From NCBI RefSeq assembly GCF_022376445.1, contig NW_025955050.1, forward strand, positions 94,395-158,394: a stretch of 64,000 nt of DNA. The letters are read 5' to 3'. Source of the DNA: Fomitopsis serialis (taxonomy: Eukaryota; Basidiomycota; Agaricomycetes; Polyporales; Fomitopsidaceae). Every line of letters starts with the position of its first letter. Positions within the stretch are counted from its first letter, which is position 1. Below, in pieces: positions 31,646 through 43,500 of the stretch. The position numbers and the translations under genes were made by a program. The notes under the pieces are model-generated. The model had not been told where the DNA came from. It did no database searches and saw only the letters and a list, made by a program, of their open reading frames with translations.

Positions 31646-33024
31646 ATGCGATTGTATGCGGGACTCCGTGCAGTTGCTGTAGACGCGGGCATGGTCGCAT
31701 GGTTGCATTGTAACAGGTGTACGCGATCAAGGATCAAGCTCAGGTCTCCCACCAACGAGCATCTCCTGTGGCGGGAGTGAGTCGACCGACGTACATCAGT
31801 TCGAAAGATGCAGAAAAGCTCACTCGGTTCGATACGCAGAAGTCCACGGGCTGCCGCGTCTGGTAAGCACCGTCGCACCTCTGCATGATACTCGTCTACA
31901 CCAGATATGCCCGGCTTGTGGCAGAAGACGAGTTCTCTGGGGTTCAAACGGTCCTGCGTGACAATTTCGGTGAGACGATCCAGTCGCAGTACACGCAGAT
32001 TCTCTTCGTCCAAGATCTCCTCCTGACTCGAGATCTTCAGCGCCAAGAAAGGCCGCGGTTCGGACGCGAGCTGGGAGAGCATGGGGACGACCCATTCGCC
32101 TCGGTCGTGGAAATGCAGACGGAGAGTTCGCAGATTGACATTACTGGTGAGTGTAGGAAATGCACCTTCGTCCCGGAGATCAACGATGAATGGAACCCAG
32201 AATATATTGTGTACGCACTGGCATTACTGGCCGGCCAAGACGTGGGACTGGAGCCTAGGACGAGATGCTGGAGCGCGGGACCAACAGCGTCGATTAAATA
32301 GTCTGTTCACTGGCTGTAGCTCCTGCCTCCGGATAGATTGGATGTTCAGGGTGGGCAAGGACCTCAGATCGACGATGTCAGCGAGCATGTCGACCAACTC
32401 ATCATACCATCTGATGTCTGACATGGCCATATGGTGAGCTTTAGGCGTGCGGAGACAGGCCTGAAGGACTCGGGCGAGTAATCCACCGCGGACCACCGGA
32501 TGGTCCGGCAAATCAGAGTGGTTATGTTGGGAGGGCCGCGGCGGCCAAACGAGTGCAGCGACGGGAGCATATAGCCCCTGATTTCCACCTTCCTCACGTA
32601 AACAAACTGACTGAGCGTGGTCAGAGACCACGGCTGGGCGAAGAAGTTAAAGCCACATCGGTTCTCGAGGCGGATGTGCTCGACGTGCGAGAGTTTGCCA
32701 ACAAAAAGGAGCGGGAAGGCGCGCGTGAGGGTCCACCCTGAGTAGCGGGGCGATATCTGAAGCACCCTTACGGATGAGCAGCAGTCCGCATGTCGAGAGA
32801 GGAAACTGGAGAGGGACCATGCCTGCGTGCTGTCGCGAAGGCGGACTTGGCGGAGCAGATTGAGGCGACTGCGTGGGAGCCATGCTCGACAGACGAGTGC
32901 ACAGGAGAGCAGGGTTGTGCGATCGGGCCAGACGAAGTCGAGGAGATGTTCACACAGCTCAACAGGGAGCTGGGGGGGGGCGTCGTTCAACGAGTCGTGG
33001 TGGTGGTGGTGGTAGGAGGACCAT
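31646..33024 (-). CDS. F-box protein gene, frame problem near its start
   Basis: The F-box is clear on the minus strand from about 32975: QLPVELCEHLLDFVWPDRTT, LLSCALVCRAWLPRSRLNLL. The following 170 residues have the pattern of fungal F-box proteins (VRVLQISPRYSGW, FVYVRKVEIRGYMLPSL). A second segment in another frame (SDIRWYDELVDMLADIVDLR) starts near 32440. A convincing intron (GTAATGCC...CTCACCAG, about 32240-32155) joins it to NVNLRTLRLHFHDRGEWVVP and on to about 31850. The 3' end is unclear. No ATG precedes the F-box in frame; the nearest (33024, MVLLPPPPPRLVERRPPP) is separated by a run of nine C, and one C fewer would join the frames. It would serve as an SCF substrate adaptor if functional. 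Confidence 0.5.
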
Positions 33025-33289
33025 CAAGCGATCTACAGTAAGAAGGCACATCAGTATGGTTTCTGAGTGTGGGAAAGGATTGTAGTATGGTCTTGATACT
33101 TACGCGGTTTTGAGGCGAGGCTCTGTTCCGCCATGTCCTCAGTCAAGTACTTCATTCTGACCGAAACTAGACAGCCTCTGAACAAGTTCAATTCTGATTC
33201 GTCTCGCATCGGCTGCCGAACACACGGGTTACTCCCTTCGCCCCCACAGAGATCCCTCTAAATGACCACACACCGACATGCGAACCACG

Positions 33290-33650
33290 ACCTTCCTTAC
33301 GGCCCAGTCGATCTCCCCGCGGCGACCTCCTCCAGAATCTACTGCACGCTGATAGTTCCCGAGAGCGGCTTGAAGTCATGCAGCCGCGCAAATTTGAAAA
33401 GCGCCTTCAGGGGCGCAGTGCCTCGCGTGGGTGAGGGCGCGGAGAGAGAGAGAGCATGCAGGATGGTCGGCGAGTCAGTACTGGAACTGTGTCCCGCGTT
33501 CGCGACAGTATAATCCGCAGCCTTCTGTATCGCGTGCGTCGTACGTCTCGTTCATCCCCAATCCCGATCGTGCGCGCTGTGCCCTCGCCCTGGAGCGCGT
33601 ACTCGCACTAGAGTGAGCGTCGGACAGACTCGAAGGCGGCGTGTGCGGGT
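33290..33650 (-). pseudogene. Aldo/keto reductase C-terminal fragment
   Basis: Minus-strand similarity to the intact gene at 43767-44943. A piece near 33560-33640 corresponds to LQDEGTVHTIGMSNTYD (here QGEGTARTIGIG...). One near 33490 matches YCRERGIQYQ (here YCRERGTQFQY). One near 33310-33440 matches LFRLAQMHGVTPLSGTTSVE (here LFKFARLHDFKPLSGTISV). The catalytic N-terminal half is absent, and frames are broken. Confidence 0.6.
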
Positions 33651-35128
33651 GGTCTTCACAGGTATCATTTGATTTTGCTTCGGACACTGCATCTGGGACG
33701 CGACGCTGCACGACGACGACACGTCCGTGGTTGTGCCAAACTCACACCTCATACGGGCCAATTGTTTTCACGTCGTCGTATCTCACAACGTTCATCCTCT
33801 CGCAGGGCCAATTCTACTGGCTGAATTATTCGAAGTACTGATGCTAAGAGTCAGTCTTGGGGTGCTCTTTTGATTGCACATGGCCGGCGAGGCCATGATG
33901 TTTCTGACAGGCACCAGGAAGCGACGGTAGTGCCGTAGCATGCATATATGCAGGTGAGTTGGTTGACAGCACTAGAGAAACTTCCTGAGCTGACATCACA
34001 GTCGCTACTGACGTTTCCTACGCAGTGCTGCTCCATGTATCACATCATCTGCGCCGAGAGGTTCATTTGACCATGAGCATGGTTAATTTGGGCCATATCC
34101 GGCTCTTATGACGAGTCTCAGCGTCTCGCGAATAGGAACCACGGAATAGCGGACTCGATGTTCAATCATGACATCCTGCTCGGCCGCAGGCCCTTCACCG
34201 TCTCAGCACCTTCCGTTTGATGATGCCTATTCGATAGGTCCGCAGCTCCTCATAAGCCCTCTGCAGTCCGCTGATGTGCGTCTTCTGTAGCTTGCAGAGA
34301 TTGCGTTGTCAGTACCAGCTACTCGGGCAAGGACCGGCTCGGAGTTCGCGCTGACACTCTCAATCGCTTCGGACGGACATCTCTGTATGGACCATGCACG
34401 CAGTCGGGCGAAAAGCTTGTAGGCTACCTTACGGATGGTAGCGTCCCAATGTAACGGTCTGGCTGCGATGCTCTGACGCTGGCGATTGAAAGCCGTTCAC
34501 TCATATCGGCTTCCGGAATCCCGTAGGTATGTACATCAGCGGTGCGCGTTTTCCTGAAGATACAATCGCTATATTCCCGGGTGTTGCCATACCTTCCCGT
34601 ATTGCGGGCATAGTGAGTTATCTTGTGCGGACTCAGTCATGACGCGAATGGGTGTGGCTGAAACTCGGTTGGTTATAGGTGGATTGATGCCGAGCCGCGT
34701 CAATGTGTTTCGACAATTCAAGCACCAGTGTGCTCTTGCGATGCCGAGTGACCGTTACGGCGCCAACTACAGGTACGTCGACTTGATGGCGCTCAAAAAA
34801 CGTGTTTGGACAGAACAGGTACTCACCGACTTTTCCCCTGAGTCCCTGCGCAGTGGCGGATGGTGTTTGGGATGTAACTGTCACATTGACACTTGAGGCC
34901 TGCACTCCTGGGATGGAAACCTTTGACGAAGTGGCGCAGGGGTGGGTAGGTGGGCTAATGGTGCCGTAGATGCATCCTCACATAAATTGCCTGCAGTGAC
35001 GTCTCAGCCGAATCCCCCATCCTAGGAACCACTTGGTATATCGATCTGCTGGACAGACGCCATCATTGTCAAACATTCTATCGGGCTACAGACACCCACC
35101 TTTGTCTCTTTCTTTCTACGCCTGCACT
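33651..35128. other. No supported gene
   Basis: I see no family member, domain or convincing splice model between the aldo/keto reductase fragment and thioredoxin-like gene D. Short frames at 34639-34905 on both strands lack context. Confidence 0.3.
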
Positions 35129-35751
35129 ATGCGGTTCCCCTTTGCGTTTTCTCTCGCGGCATTCTTTGCTTTTCTTTCCACCTCCGCGGCCTCGCAAGTC
35201 ATTACCTTGACTGCAGTCAACTTTAACTCCGTAGTCAAGCACGAGCCGCTGATCATGGTTGAATTCATTGCCTCGTGGTATGTGAATCTCTCGGCGCAAG
35301 GACATCCTCTGACTCTTCTAATCCGTGCTCAGGTGTCCACATTGCCAGACGTTGACTCCCATTTATGAGAGAGCCGCGACAAATTTCCAGGGCACTGCGA
35401 AAATTGCAAAGATTGACTGCTCCAAGGCTCCAGAGTCAGAGATCTGTAAGGCCAGCGGCATCCAGGGCTATCCGTACGTAGCTCCACGCTCTCGACTTGC
35501 GTAGTTCTTGGATGACACTAGTGGGCTGTCGGCTAGGACGCTATTGATCTACCGCAACGGCCAGCACACGGAGTACAAGAACCAACGAGACGTCGCAGCA
35601 TTGACTGACGCCATGTTAGCGCACATTCCAAAGTGCGTATGCAGCTATCTTCGTACTCCTCGCGTTCTGATCTCGTCGTGTTCTCCAGGAAGCCTCAACA
35701 ACCGCTGTCCCGCCCCTCGAGAAGGCGGGTCCTAGGGCGTGCTCACGGTAA
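35129..35751 (+). CDS. Thioredoxin-fold (PDI-like) secreted protein, copy D, intact (150 aa)
   Basis: join(35129..35277,35333..35473,35537..35636,35689..35751). The signal peptide is MRFPFAFSLAAFFAFLSTSA...; then VITLTAVNFNSVVKHEPLIM, VEFIASW, and across the first intron CPHC (residues 51-54), so the active site is WCPHC. Next come AKIAKIDCSKAPESEICKA and the cis-Pro motif GYPTLLIYRNGQ. The domain covers about residues 22-128, one a-type thioredoxin domain of usual size; a short tail ends PRACSR. There is no KDEL-like retention signal, so it may be secreted or vacuolar. The donor at 35637 was chosen over 35633 because it yields a tail (EASTTAVPPLEK) alignable with copies A and B. All catalytic positions are present. 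Likely a thiol-disulfide oxidoreductase. Unlike A-C it is not in the same orientation as the nearest secreted-protein copy (c9). Confidence 0.75.
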
Positions 35752-37261
35752 GAGGACACGATGAGGCAGAGACGTGGCTGGATCGCGCATATTCCGAGGA
35801 GACGGAGACATACGGTGGCATCATGTTCCGAGGTCATTGCGTAGCACAGAGGTAACGAGATACACTCAGTCGTAGCCTTCCATCCCTCCTATCACTCGCG
35901 ACTGATGATCCTCTTAGTACCATTGTCGTGATGGCTAGTAGTAACGATTTGCCGCCTCGCAGGTTTGAGCGAGGTGAAGACAATGAAGACACTTCTGCCG
36001 TGCTATGCGTATGAGGCATGCGCGAATGCGTTCACGCCGAGCCTGGTCGTGCAATCCGGACGCTCCCGCGAAAGGACTCTCCCGCGCAGACCGCACTGAA
36101 TGGACGTCCACCTCCAGACGCAGCCGCATCTGCAGCTGATTCTGCACAAATGCAAAGTCATTCTCCCTGTGCAAAACTGCCATCGCAAGTGCTAGTGATC
36201 AGTGAAGCTGACGAATGTCAGTCTTGGGGAGGTATCAGCTTACCTTAGCCTGGCCAACATGCCCGTCGCCTGTTGAGATCGGTTTGTCTTCGAGGAGAGT
36301 CAGCCGTCCTAATAGAAGTGGCTCGCGATTCAGTGACCTGACCTTTAAAACGGACTACAAGCCAGTCCAACGGACGCTGTCAGCAGCAGGCGCATCTTCG
36401 AAGAAGACACCACCTAGGGAATGACTCGGTACGGTGCGCTCGGCCACGATTCTCCTCAAGACTACACTGCGAATGATCGGCCTTGAGTCTTTGAAGATGC
36501 AGTGAGAGGTTGGACGTACCTTTGCTGTTCCCCAGTACGACCAAGGTCCTGCTGCAGCTGCCTAGTCGCGTCTTCAGGCAGCTACGAGCATATCCTGCGT
36601 ACCGATCATCGTCCTCCCCGAGAACCGCGCGTCGTCCCAAGGCATTCGAGTGCGCTGTCTCGCCTGCTTATCGTTGGTCATGATAAGATCCTATCACGGC
36701 CAGTAGTAAGCGGACACACGAGCCTCGGTGGGTGAGCGGATCCTTGTTTCGGATGGCTGCTGCGCTACCAGTTGGCCGCGGTCGGGCTGGCCACAGCTAG
36801 CATACGGGCTGGGGTACTACCTGATTAAGAGGAATGTCAGCGGTGAGAGACTGGGCCGATCAGCCTGAGGTTGCGTCTCCGAGGGGTGTAGCATATTTCG
36901 CAACCCCCCGTTGACACATTGGCAACATAACAAGTTGACTGGTGGATGCGGCGCATGACGTACACTGAATCCAGCGACGCTACAGCCCTAGCAGACGCGC
37001 CGTTGCCTGTAATCAGTCTGTACCCACTCGCGACGTCCCAATTCTCCCGGCAGTTCCGTGTTCAAACCACTCCGACTGCTCGAGATGCTGGCTTATACCA
37101 TGGCGTTGCATGCATGAGCAACACTCAAAAGATCAAGCATGCGTGAGTGAGTCTTCACGTTACGATTCACATTACAAGTGGTACGCAATAAAAAGAACTC
37201 AATGCGTACAACAGGCACGAAATACATCGGGATGGCCCCACGATCATGCTCGTACGTCCGC
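35752..37261. other. Repeat flank; no supported gene
   Basis: 36040-36090 resembles the GCGCGAGAGGACTCCCCCGC segment found at 43.3 and 49.3 kb. 37140-37261 is the 3' flank of c9 (reverse of GTGAAGACTC and the AGCATGATCGTGGGG motif). The rest shows nothing recognisable. Confidence 0.35.
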
Positions 37262-37987
37262 TCAGTCAAGCTCATCTATCTCAAATCCGCGTTCGAACAG
37301 CTCGCCGTCGACGTCGTACTCCCGGGCAAACCACTCATTGTCGCCCCGGGGTCGCGGGTAGTAAGGAGTAGCGGGCCGAGGGGGCGCCCAAGGCCTGGGC
37401 GCGGGAGGGGGAGGGGTAACGGGACGAGGGGGACGAGGGGGCTGCCTGCGTGCCTCCAGGTCACGCGCGACTATGTCGTAGTAGTCGCTTCGGGGTCGCG
37501 GACGAGGATCAGGGCCTGGGTGAAGGGGAGGAGGACCAATGGGTCGCTTAGGCCCCTTGCGTCCCGGCAGGTCACGCTCGACTATCTCGTCGCTCCGGGC
37601 GCGGTTCGGATGCGGATGAGACGGACGAGGCCCAGAATCGGCGTGTCGAGCTTGGCCGCTCGGCAAATGCACGTCCGGACGGTGAGGCTTGGGCTTGCCC
37701 GCGTTCTTCTTTATGTTTGCGGCCATTTGCTTAGCCGCACGGTCAGCGGGGTTGCGGCGCGCCTCTAGGTCGCGAGACGCGAGGCCATCGTAGTAGCCGC
37801 GGTCCACCAATCCGTCCTGGAGCTCGCGCTCAATTATGGAGGCATCCTCGGTCGCGCGACTGTGATTGTATGGTCAGCTATGACATAAGAATCAACAGCG
37901 AGGGGCTCACATGGTGACCGGGTGAGCGAGCGCGGGAGCAGCTGCCGCCGCCAAAAGGACAGCGGAGGCGAGCGTAGAGTAACGCAT
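37262..37987 (-). CDS. Small secreted protein family copy c9 (224 aa), proline-rich
   Basis: complement(join(37262..37859,37911..37987)). Signal peptide MRYSTLASAVLLAA...; one long cassette starting IRATEDASIIERELQDGLVD, RGYYDGLASRDLEARRNP. The middle is a basic Lys/Gln region (AAKQMAANIKKNAGKP). Two family motifs follow (RSDEIVERDLPGRKGPKRPI and RSDYYDIVARDLEARR), then a Pro-rich stretch (VTPPPPAPRPWAPPRP) and EWFAREYDVDGELFERGFEI plus DELD. It is the longest single cassette in the family. The repeated (Y)D.IV.RDLEAR motif suggests growth by internal duplication. Dibasic sites (RR, KK, RK) are frequent. Frame and splice sites intact; TATAAAG at 38200-38206 (minus) and a CTGTCAAGC-type repeat at about 38315-38350 lie upstream. 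Confidence 0.75.
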
Positions 37988-38199
37988 GATGTCGTGTATG
38001 CACTGGGGTCGTTACGATGGACTTCGGTGGAAGGAACGTGAGTCGTCAAACAAAACAAAAAAAAGAGCGAGGCTGGAGGGGGTCAAGGGGTAAGTGCACA
38101 TTCGAACTACCATTGTCGCGGAACACTCACCTGCCGGCAACCTACTCGGTGGGCTCGAAGGAGAAGAAGAGCTGAGGGATCTGTGAGGCGCAGCTCTCC

Positions 38200-38350
38200 C
38201 TTTATACGCCAGCATTTCCGGACTTGGAATAACAGCAGCGAAGACAAGCTTGTCATGTGCCGTTTATTCAATTTTTCACCCGCTCGGATCATCGTGCTTG
38301 ACAGTTTTTGGCTTCAAGTTGACAGGCTTTGACAGGCTTGACAGATCGTC
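38200..38350 (-). promoter_or_regulatory. c9 promoter: TATA box and TGACAG(GC)TT repeats
   Basis: TATAAAG (minus, 38200-38206). Upstream at 38315-38350 the plus strand reads TTGACAGGCTTTGACAGGCT and TGACAGATCGTCG, the reverse complement of the CTGTCAAGC repeats in front of c2 and c11. Confidence 0.5.
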
Positions 38351-38360
38351 GCTTCCTGAT

Positions 38361-39300
38361 GGTGGCGCAGACGCTTCGACTTGCATCGCATGGTGGCGCT
38401 CCAACTTGCGCCGCAGCCTGGTGCACGTGAGCCATTCACTCGTCGTCGAGTATGAGTGGCCTGCTGCTGCAGACTGGCGGGACGATAACTCGACTAGCCA
38501 CTGCCGGCACAAAGCATCGGGGATGTAGACTGGGGAATGACGTCAGCGTCGCTGTGCCGTGATGCGGAGATTGCATCGCAATCACCTTCACCTTTGGCGA
38601 TCTGTCGATCACCACCCACTGCACAGCCACCGCAACACGACTGCGTAGGATATACTGGGATATATAACGATCAGAAAACGGTGCCGCAAAGGCTTGGTAG
38701 AGACGTAGCTTGCTGCAGTCTGCTGCAGACGTCTCGGGCGAGGCACAGTAGGATGGGTGACGCACCTCTCATCGCCTAGGCAACAGTACTTGCTAGTTGT
38801 GATCTGACGATCGGAGCCACGATGACGCGCGGAAGCTGTGCATGCATCCTCACGTAAGGCTTTCTCGTGAGCGTCCTTGGGTAAGTACCGAGGAGACATC
38901 ATCGACAGACGCAAATCGTCGTGGAAGTTGCCGCTGAAGATGACGGACAGCCGCTGAGTCACCGATCGGGCAAGGATCTCCTCAGCCACAGGGCGTCGAC
39001 CACTGACACGTCGCCTGCCCTATGAAGTAGCTACGGCATCTACTAATTGCACTCGAGTACCTAGTGTATTCACACCCACAGCCACGCGGCGGCTTAAGAT
39101 CAACGTGTACTTGGGTGCGGTAAAGCAAACTGTCGAGTATTCACACACTCGATGGAATAATGGGACTCGACGCCAGACGCAACTCCTCGGTCGACACACG
39201 GAGGCCACCAATGACCGTCCAGTTGCGAGGCTCAACCGCACGCAGGCCATTCACAGCTGGAAGTGCTCACAAGCAAGACGACTGTCCCGCTCCAGAAGCA
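38361..39300. other. Upstream block of c9; nothing else seen
   Basis: 38400-38800 is a partial, diverged upstream block (GCAAAGGCTTGGTAGAGAC near 38687). No gene or further repeat recognised up to 39300. Confidence 0.3.
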
Positions 39301-39339
39301 TCCCAGCGGGGGATGGCCGTTCACCCGCGCCGTGTCAGG

Positions 39340-39930
39340 GGTCGTTGCAAGTCCGTCTGCATCCCATTGTGCGACTGCACGGTTCCGCGCAACTTGTAGA
39401 TTCCTCCCAAACGTCGCCGCATTAGCTGGGCACCTCGCAGTCGAGTACGTCCAATGCTTACCTCAAGCTGCACATTTTGAGTCCTGCGCCGCACACCCGC
39501 CGGCCGTGCCACCATCGCAGAAACGAATATCGACCGATATCGACGGGCGTGTCGCAGCGCGTCCGGATGCTTGAAATGGGCGGGAGTTCCGGCTACGGGG
39601 AATGCCCGACGGACCAAGCACGGCCGGCGCACATGAGGTCTGACGACCCTCGCACGCGATAAAGAAAATGGATGGAAGGGGTGGAGCAGCCTTGGCCGCC
39701 ATGGTCATCGCATCCGCGTTTGAATGCCGCTGTGCGACTGCACCGGTGCGCAGTCCCTGTGGATCCCTTCCGACCGGTGGCGCGTAAGTTCGAGCTCCTC
39801 GCAATTGAGTACGACCGAAACTCACCTCAAACTGCACATTTTTAATCCTCCACAGCGCGGGTACGCACCCTGCCACCATCGCAAGAACGGAGTGCACATG
39901 ATCCCAAAGGGCTGGACCGCGGCGCGTGCG
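39340..39930. repeat. Direct duplication of about 200 bp
   Basis: 39355-39560 and 39730-39905 are diverged direct copies: GTGCGACTGCAC, TGCACATTTT(G/T)A and TGCCACCATCGCA(G)AA occur in both in the same order. On the minus strand both read a similar peptide, MVA..(V)PA..R(T/I)(Q/K)NVQ(L/F)EVS then (I/F)GRT(R/Q)LRGA, so a short coding segment may have been duplicated. Product unknown. Confidence 0.35.
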
Positions 39931-40139
39931 GGTGCCTGGAGAGGATGTAGAGTCGGGCTCGGGAGGATCCCTGATGGTCCATGGTCCCCCGACGCAGGTC
40001 CGCTCGTACGGCCCCGCGGCCGCGATGAACGTCGGCGGCAGGCGTGGATCAACCCTCGCGTCCCTTGTCGCTTACCGCGCGGGCTAGTTGCGCGCGCTTG
40101 CGGTGCACGCGCAGCCGGAGGCGGGGCCGTGGCCGATGG

Positions 40140-40480
40140 CTACGCGGGCATTCTGAGGCCTGCGGGGTAGCTCGTCGCGTCAGGCTTGACGATCATAGAG
40201 GTGGTAGAATGGGGAAGGGGACGTACGCAGTCGAGTGCGTGACTGAAAGTGGCGGAGGAAGCTCTTACCCCTTGCGCTCTCGTTGAAGTGGGCGTTGCCT
40301 GTTGGTGTAGGAGGAATGGTAACGGGGGGCTGATGGAGAGGTGCGGTTGTCTGAGGCGAGGCATCGTCGAGCTGTGTGGTTGAGATGCAAGCTCGGTGGG
40401 AGTGTCTGCGGTATTTATACCTGGGCTGGCGACCCGCGGGCATTGTTCCTCGGGCCAAAGCGTGATATGGTGACAACGGG
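40140..40480 (-). other. Y-type promoter with a short unrecognised ORF (minus)
   Basis: TATAAATA on the minus strand at 40412-40419, then a leader and an ATG at about 40366 (MPRLRQPHLSISPPLPFL...). In the next frame the sequence reads PPVTIPPTPTGNAHFNESAR, similar to the VTIPPNH stretch of other Y copies, followed by GTAAGAGC, a good intron donor. No complete gene model. Confidence 0.3.
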
Positions 40481-40599
40481 TGGCTTTATGGGGCGACGAC
40501 CTGATTTGGATTGGATCGCCTTCGGTTGTCAGGGCCCGCGACACTACGTGGCATTGTCAGCCCAATTGCGCTAACCGTCATGGGGGAACCAACGGGTCA

Positions 40600-43500
40600 A
40601 TCAACTGCTCAATTTTGCTTACTGAGTCCGCAGCCACACAAGGGATGTTCGAACTGGACGAAAGAGTGCTTGCTGCGGTAGCGAACCTCCCAGCTGACCA
40701 GCAATCGCCCCTAGGCCCATACGCGGCGAGAGACGGTATGCCACGTCCACGATTGTTCGTCCGAAAAGGAAACCCAGTCGTGTCGTTGCCACGCATCCAG
40801 GAGGCAGGAGTGGCAAACGCTTTGACACATGGCGCACCGATCGCGACGCTTGGAAATGGCCACCTGTGGTTCCAATTGCCATGCGTCCTTGTTCTCTGAC
40901 CCCTGCGTGGCGCCCTGAACGTATAAATACGGTCTCGCTCTCTATCGTTTCCCCACGCCCCTTCGCACTTCGACCTAAGCTCACCTCGCTGAGCACACCC
41001 ACCATCATGCGACCGCCCGTCGCCCATCGACTTGCCGCATCCCAGACTGCGTTTGTCTCGCATGTTACCATTCCTCCTAACCACTCCGCGGAGCGACCTC
41101 CGCGCCCTTCGCGCAGACTTTGATTCCGCGCATTACGCACTACGGGGGTTTCTGATGACCCAGCGCAGCGTCGGCGGCGCTACTCTCGTACGTGAGTGTC
41201 CCCAACCTCGTTCGCCCCGTAGAAACAAGCGACTCACGACGTGCTCTCTTGCGCTACAGATACGTCACCGAAGACGTGCGCGAACCATCCGTAGCCACAA
41301 CGAGGGAATTTGAGGGGGATATGAAGGCGCCTCCAAACAAGTAGGCCCTGCACCCACTCAGCCCCCCCTACCCAGAACGGACGCCGGAGCCTCGCTATTC
41401 GCCCGCGAGGATGACGACCCATTGCCATCACCGGTACACCGGGCCCTACATCGGACCCTGCCCCGGGTCATGACAGTCTCAGAGGCAGAGCGGGACACTA
41501 GTAGCGAGGACATGCGCACGTACCGACTTCGCCCTGGACTCATACGATGTGAAAGACTACCCGTAAATGACGCATGCTCCTACTAGGCACGGCGCCGCGG
41601 CGCCGGCGTTCAGCCTCGACTTGAGGATGGCACGGCAGACAAACCAGCGCAATAGGACCTGGCGGGATGCGGGCAAGCCCGTGCACGCCTCTCCGCCAGG
41701 GGATCCGCTGGGACGGCATAGAGAAGCACACGGATGGTCTTCCGAGTTGCATGATCCCTCCGGGAGAGTCCTCCTGCGATGGGCATGTGAGTCGCGAGGC
41801 GTATTGCGTTTACACTGCGAGGCTGCGAGACCCGGGTCGACCGGTGCCGGAGGACGACTGCGGGAGGCGGGGGCGACGCCGCGTGAATGACTCTGACGCA
41901 AAGATGGAATGAGTGTCTATGCTATAGCGGCAAGAATGGGTGGGTTATGATGGTACGCACGTATGGCTCGTCGCTGCCACCGACGCCGCGCTGTCGCGTC
42001 TGTGGCTGAGAGATCTCCCCCCGATCTCAACCTTCCTCCGCTGCCGTCGTCCATCCCGCGCCCAACCATCGCGAGCGCTCCCTCGCTGTCACGCCACGTC
42101 TTGTCCGTTTATCTCGCATTAGCGTACCAACGGGAGTTGCTGAAAATCTACGCCTTGGCTATATGCTCAATCCCGAGTACACAGCTGAGTTGGCGGGAGA
42201 TGCAGGGAGCTTAATAGATAGTGCTTGGACCATATTGGCCTGGAGGTGAGTTTCACTACAATCCATTTGGCTGCGTCTACTAGCTTATGAGCAATACGTC
42301 GCGTCCATCGGGCTCGGGGCGTGTGCGCGCGAGGCAAGCATTGCTGAGACGATCGCCACTCCCATTGTTGTCCCTCCCGCGCCTGCATTATGCGCCCAAC
42401 GTCCCGCAGCGTATAAATACCCCTTCTGCGCCGCTACCCACATGCAGAAACCGCATATTCACCTCTCCGACACACTCTTCGCTCACTCCTTGTCATGTCG
42501 TCCCGCTTGCGAGTCGGTAGCGGTCGTCGCTCGACGCAGCCCTTGGCCCTCTCTTCATCATGCGTGTCGCGTTCCCTTCGGGCGTCACCACTCCTCCTAA
42601 CCACCTCTACCGAACCTCGCAAGGGTATTCACGTCGGTGAATGGCGCTACACCGCCTCCGCCCCTCCTTTGCAAATCACTCACCATCTGCTTGGCGCCGC
42701 GGCGATTGTACGTCCCTTCTTCCGTAGTCTGCTCTGCCGGGATTGACTTGCAGCTGCTGTAGACCTGTCCCAGTCGCGTACAAGTGTATGTGTCGCGCTG
42801 CCCAGCTCCCGTGAACGCGCCCACGTACGTCGTTCCTCGAATCATGGGTTCGTGCTCACCTGCAGCTGCAGAGCCACTCGGTGTCGACAACCGGCCGAAG
42901 AGCGCCCGTTACCTGCTTACCACCGGAGACCCTAACCACAACAACCCTCGCCGTCAAGCTCTCGAGGTCCGACTTGCGTTGGGGCCACTCAAGTAGTCAA
43001 CAGGTCAATGCTGGCCCACAACAGCTCGAATGGCCCACCCGTGAGGTGCTCACGCACACGGACGACGTTCTCGAAGTCGAAGTCGGGCGGCGGCCACCAT
43101 TGAGCTTCGGAAGGACGGGCTGCGGAGGTCATCGACTATGAACTGTGGGCTCCGCACTGCGGACGGTCGTTGTGACACACGACGTGGCCGCTGAGGCTTC
43201 CTAGGCTTCGCTGCTATGTCCAGCGACAATGGCCGCGGGTAGGCTTCGACACCCCGTGGGTACGACCGACAATGCGCGCGGCATAGCGACGCATGGATGG
43301 GGTGGCCATTCGACTGGTGCGCATTGCGCGGGGGAGTCCTCTCGCGCGAAGCGTAGTGGTCGTGTGAGCTGCGTCTGTCCGTGGAGGACGTGGCTGGAGA
43401 CGAACACGTTGAAGGGTCGTTCGACTGATGTCGCTGTTCGCTACGGTATACAAACCCTCGCATGATATTGTACGTCACCTATACCTCGGACGGTAGAGGT
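40600..43500. other. Two plus-strand Y segments and a conserved antisense fragment
   Basis: TATAAATA at 40922-40929 and 42412-42419, each followed by a leader and an ATG (41007, MRPPVAHRLAASQTAFVSHV; 42495, MSSRLRVGSGRRSTQ). Both then show VT(I/T)PPNH. 42331-42360 carries GCTGAGACGATCGCCACTCC. 42000-42030 holds the palindrome motif. On the minus strand about 43110-42989 reads WWPPPDFDFENVVRVREHLT, GGPFELL, then a stop; related fragments lie at 49523-49622 (plus) and 54357-54480 (minus). 43220-43440 is the repeat also found at 49.2-49.44 kb. No full gene can be supported. Confidence 0.35.

Noticed and set aside
34639..34905. Overlapping ORFs of about 85-90 codons on both strands
   Set aside because: They are short, with no promoter, domain, repeat relationship or splice support.
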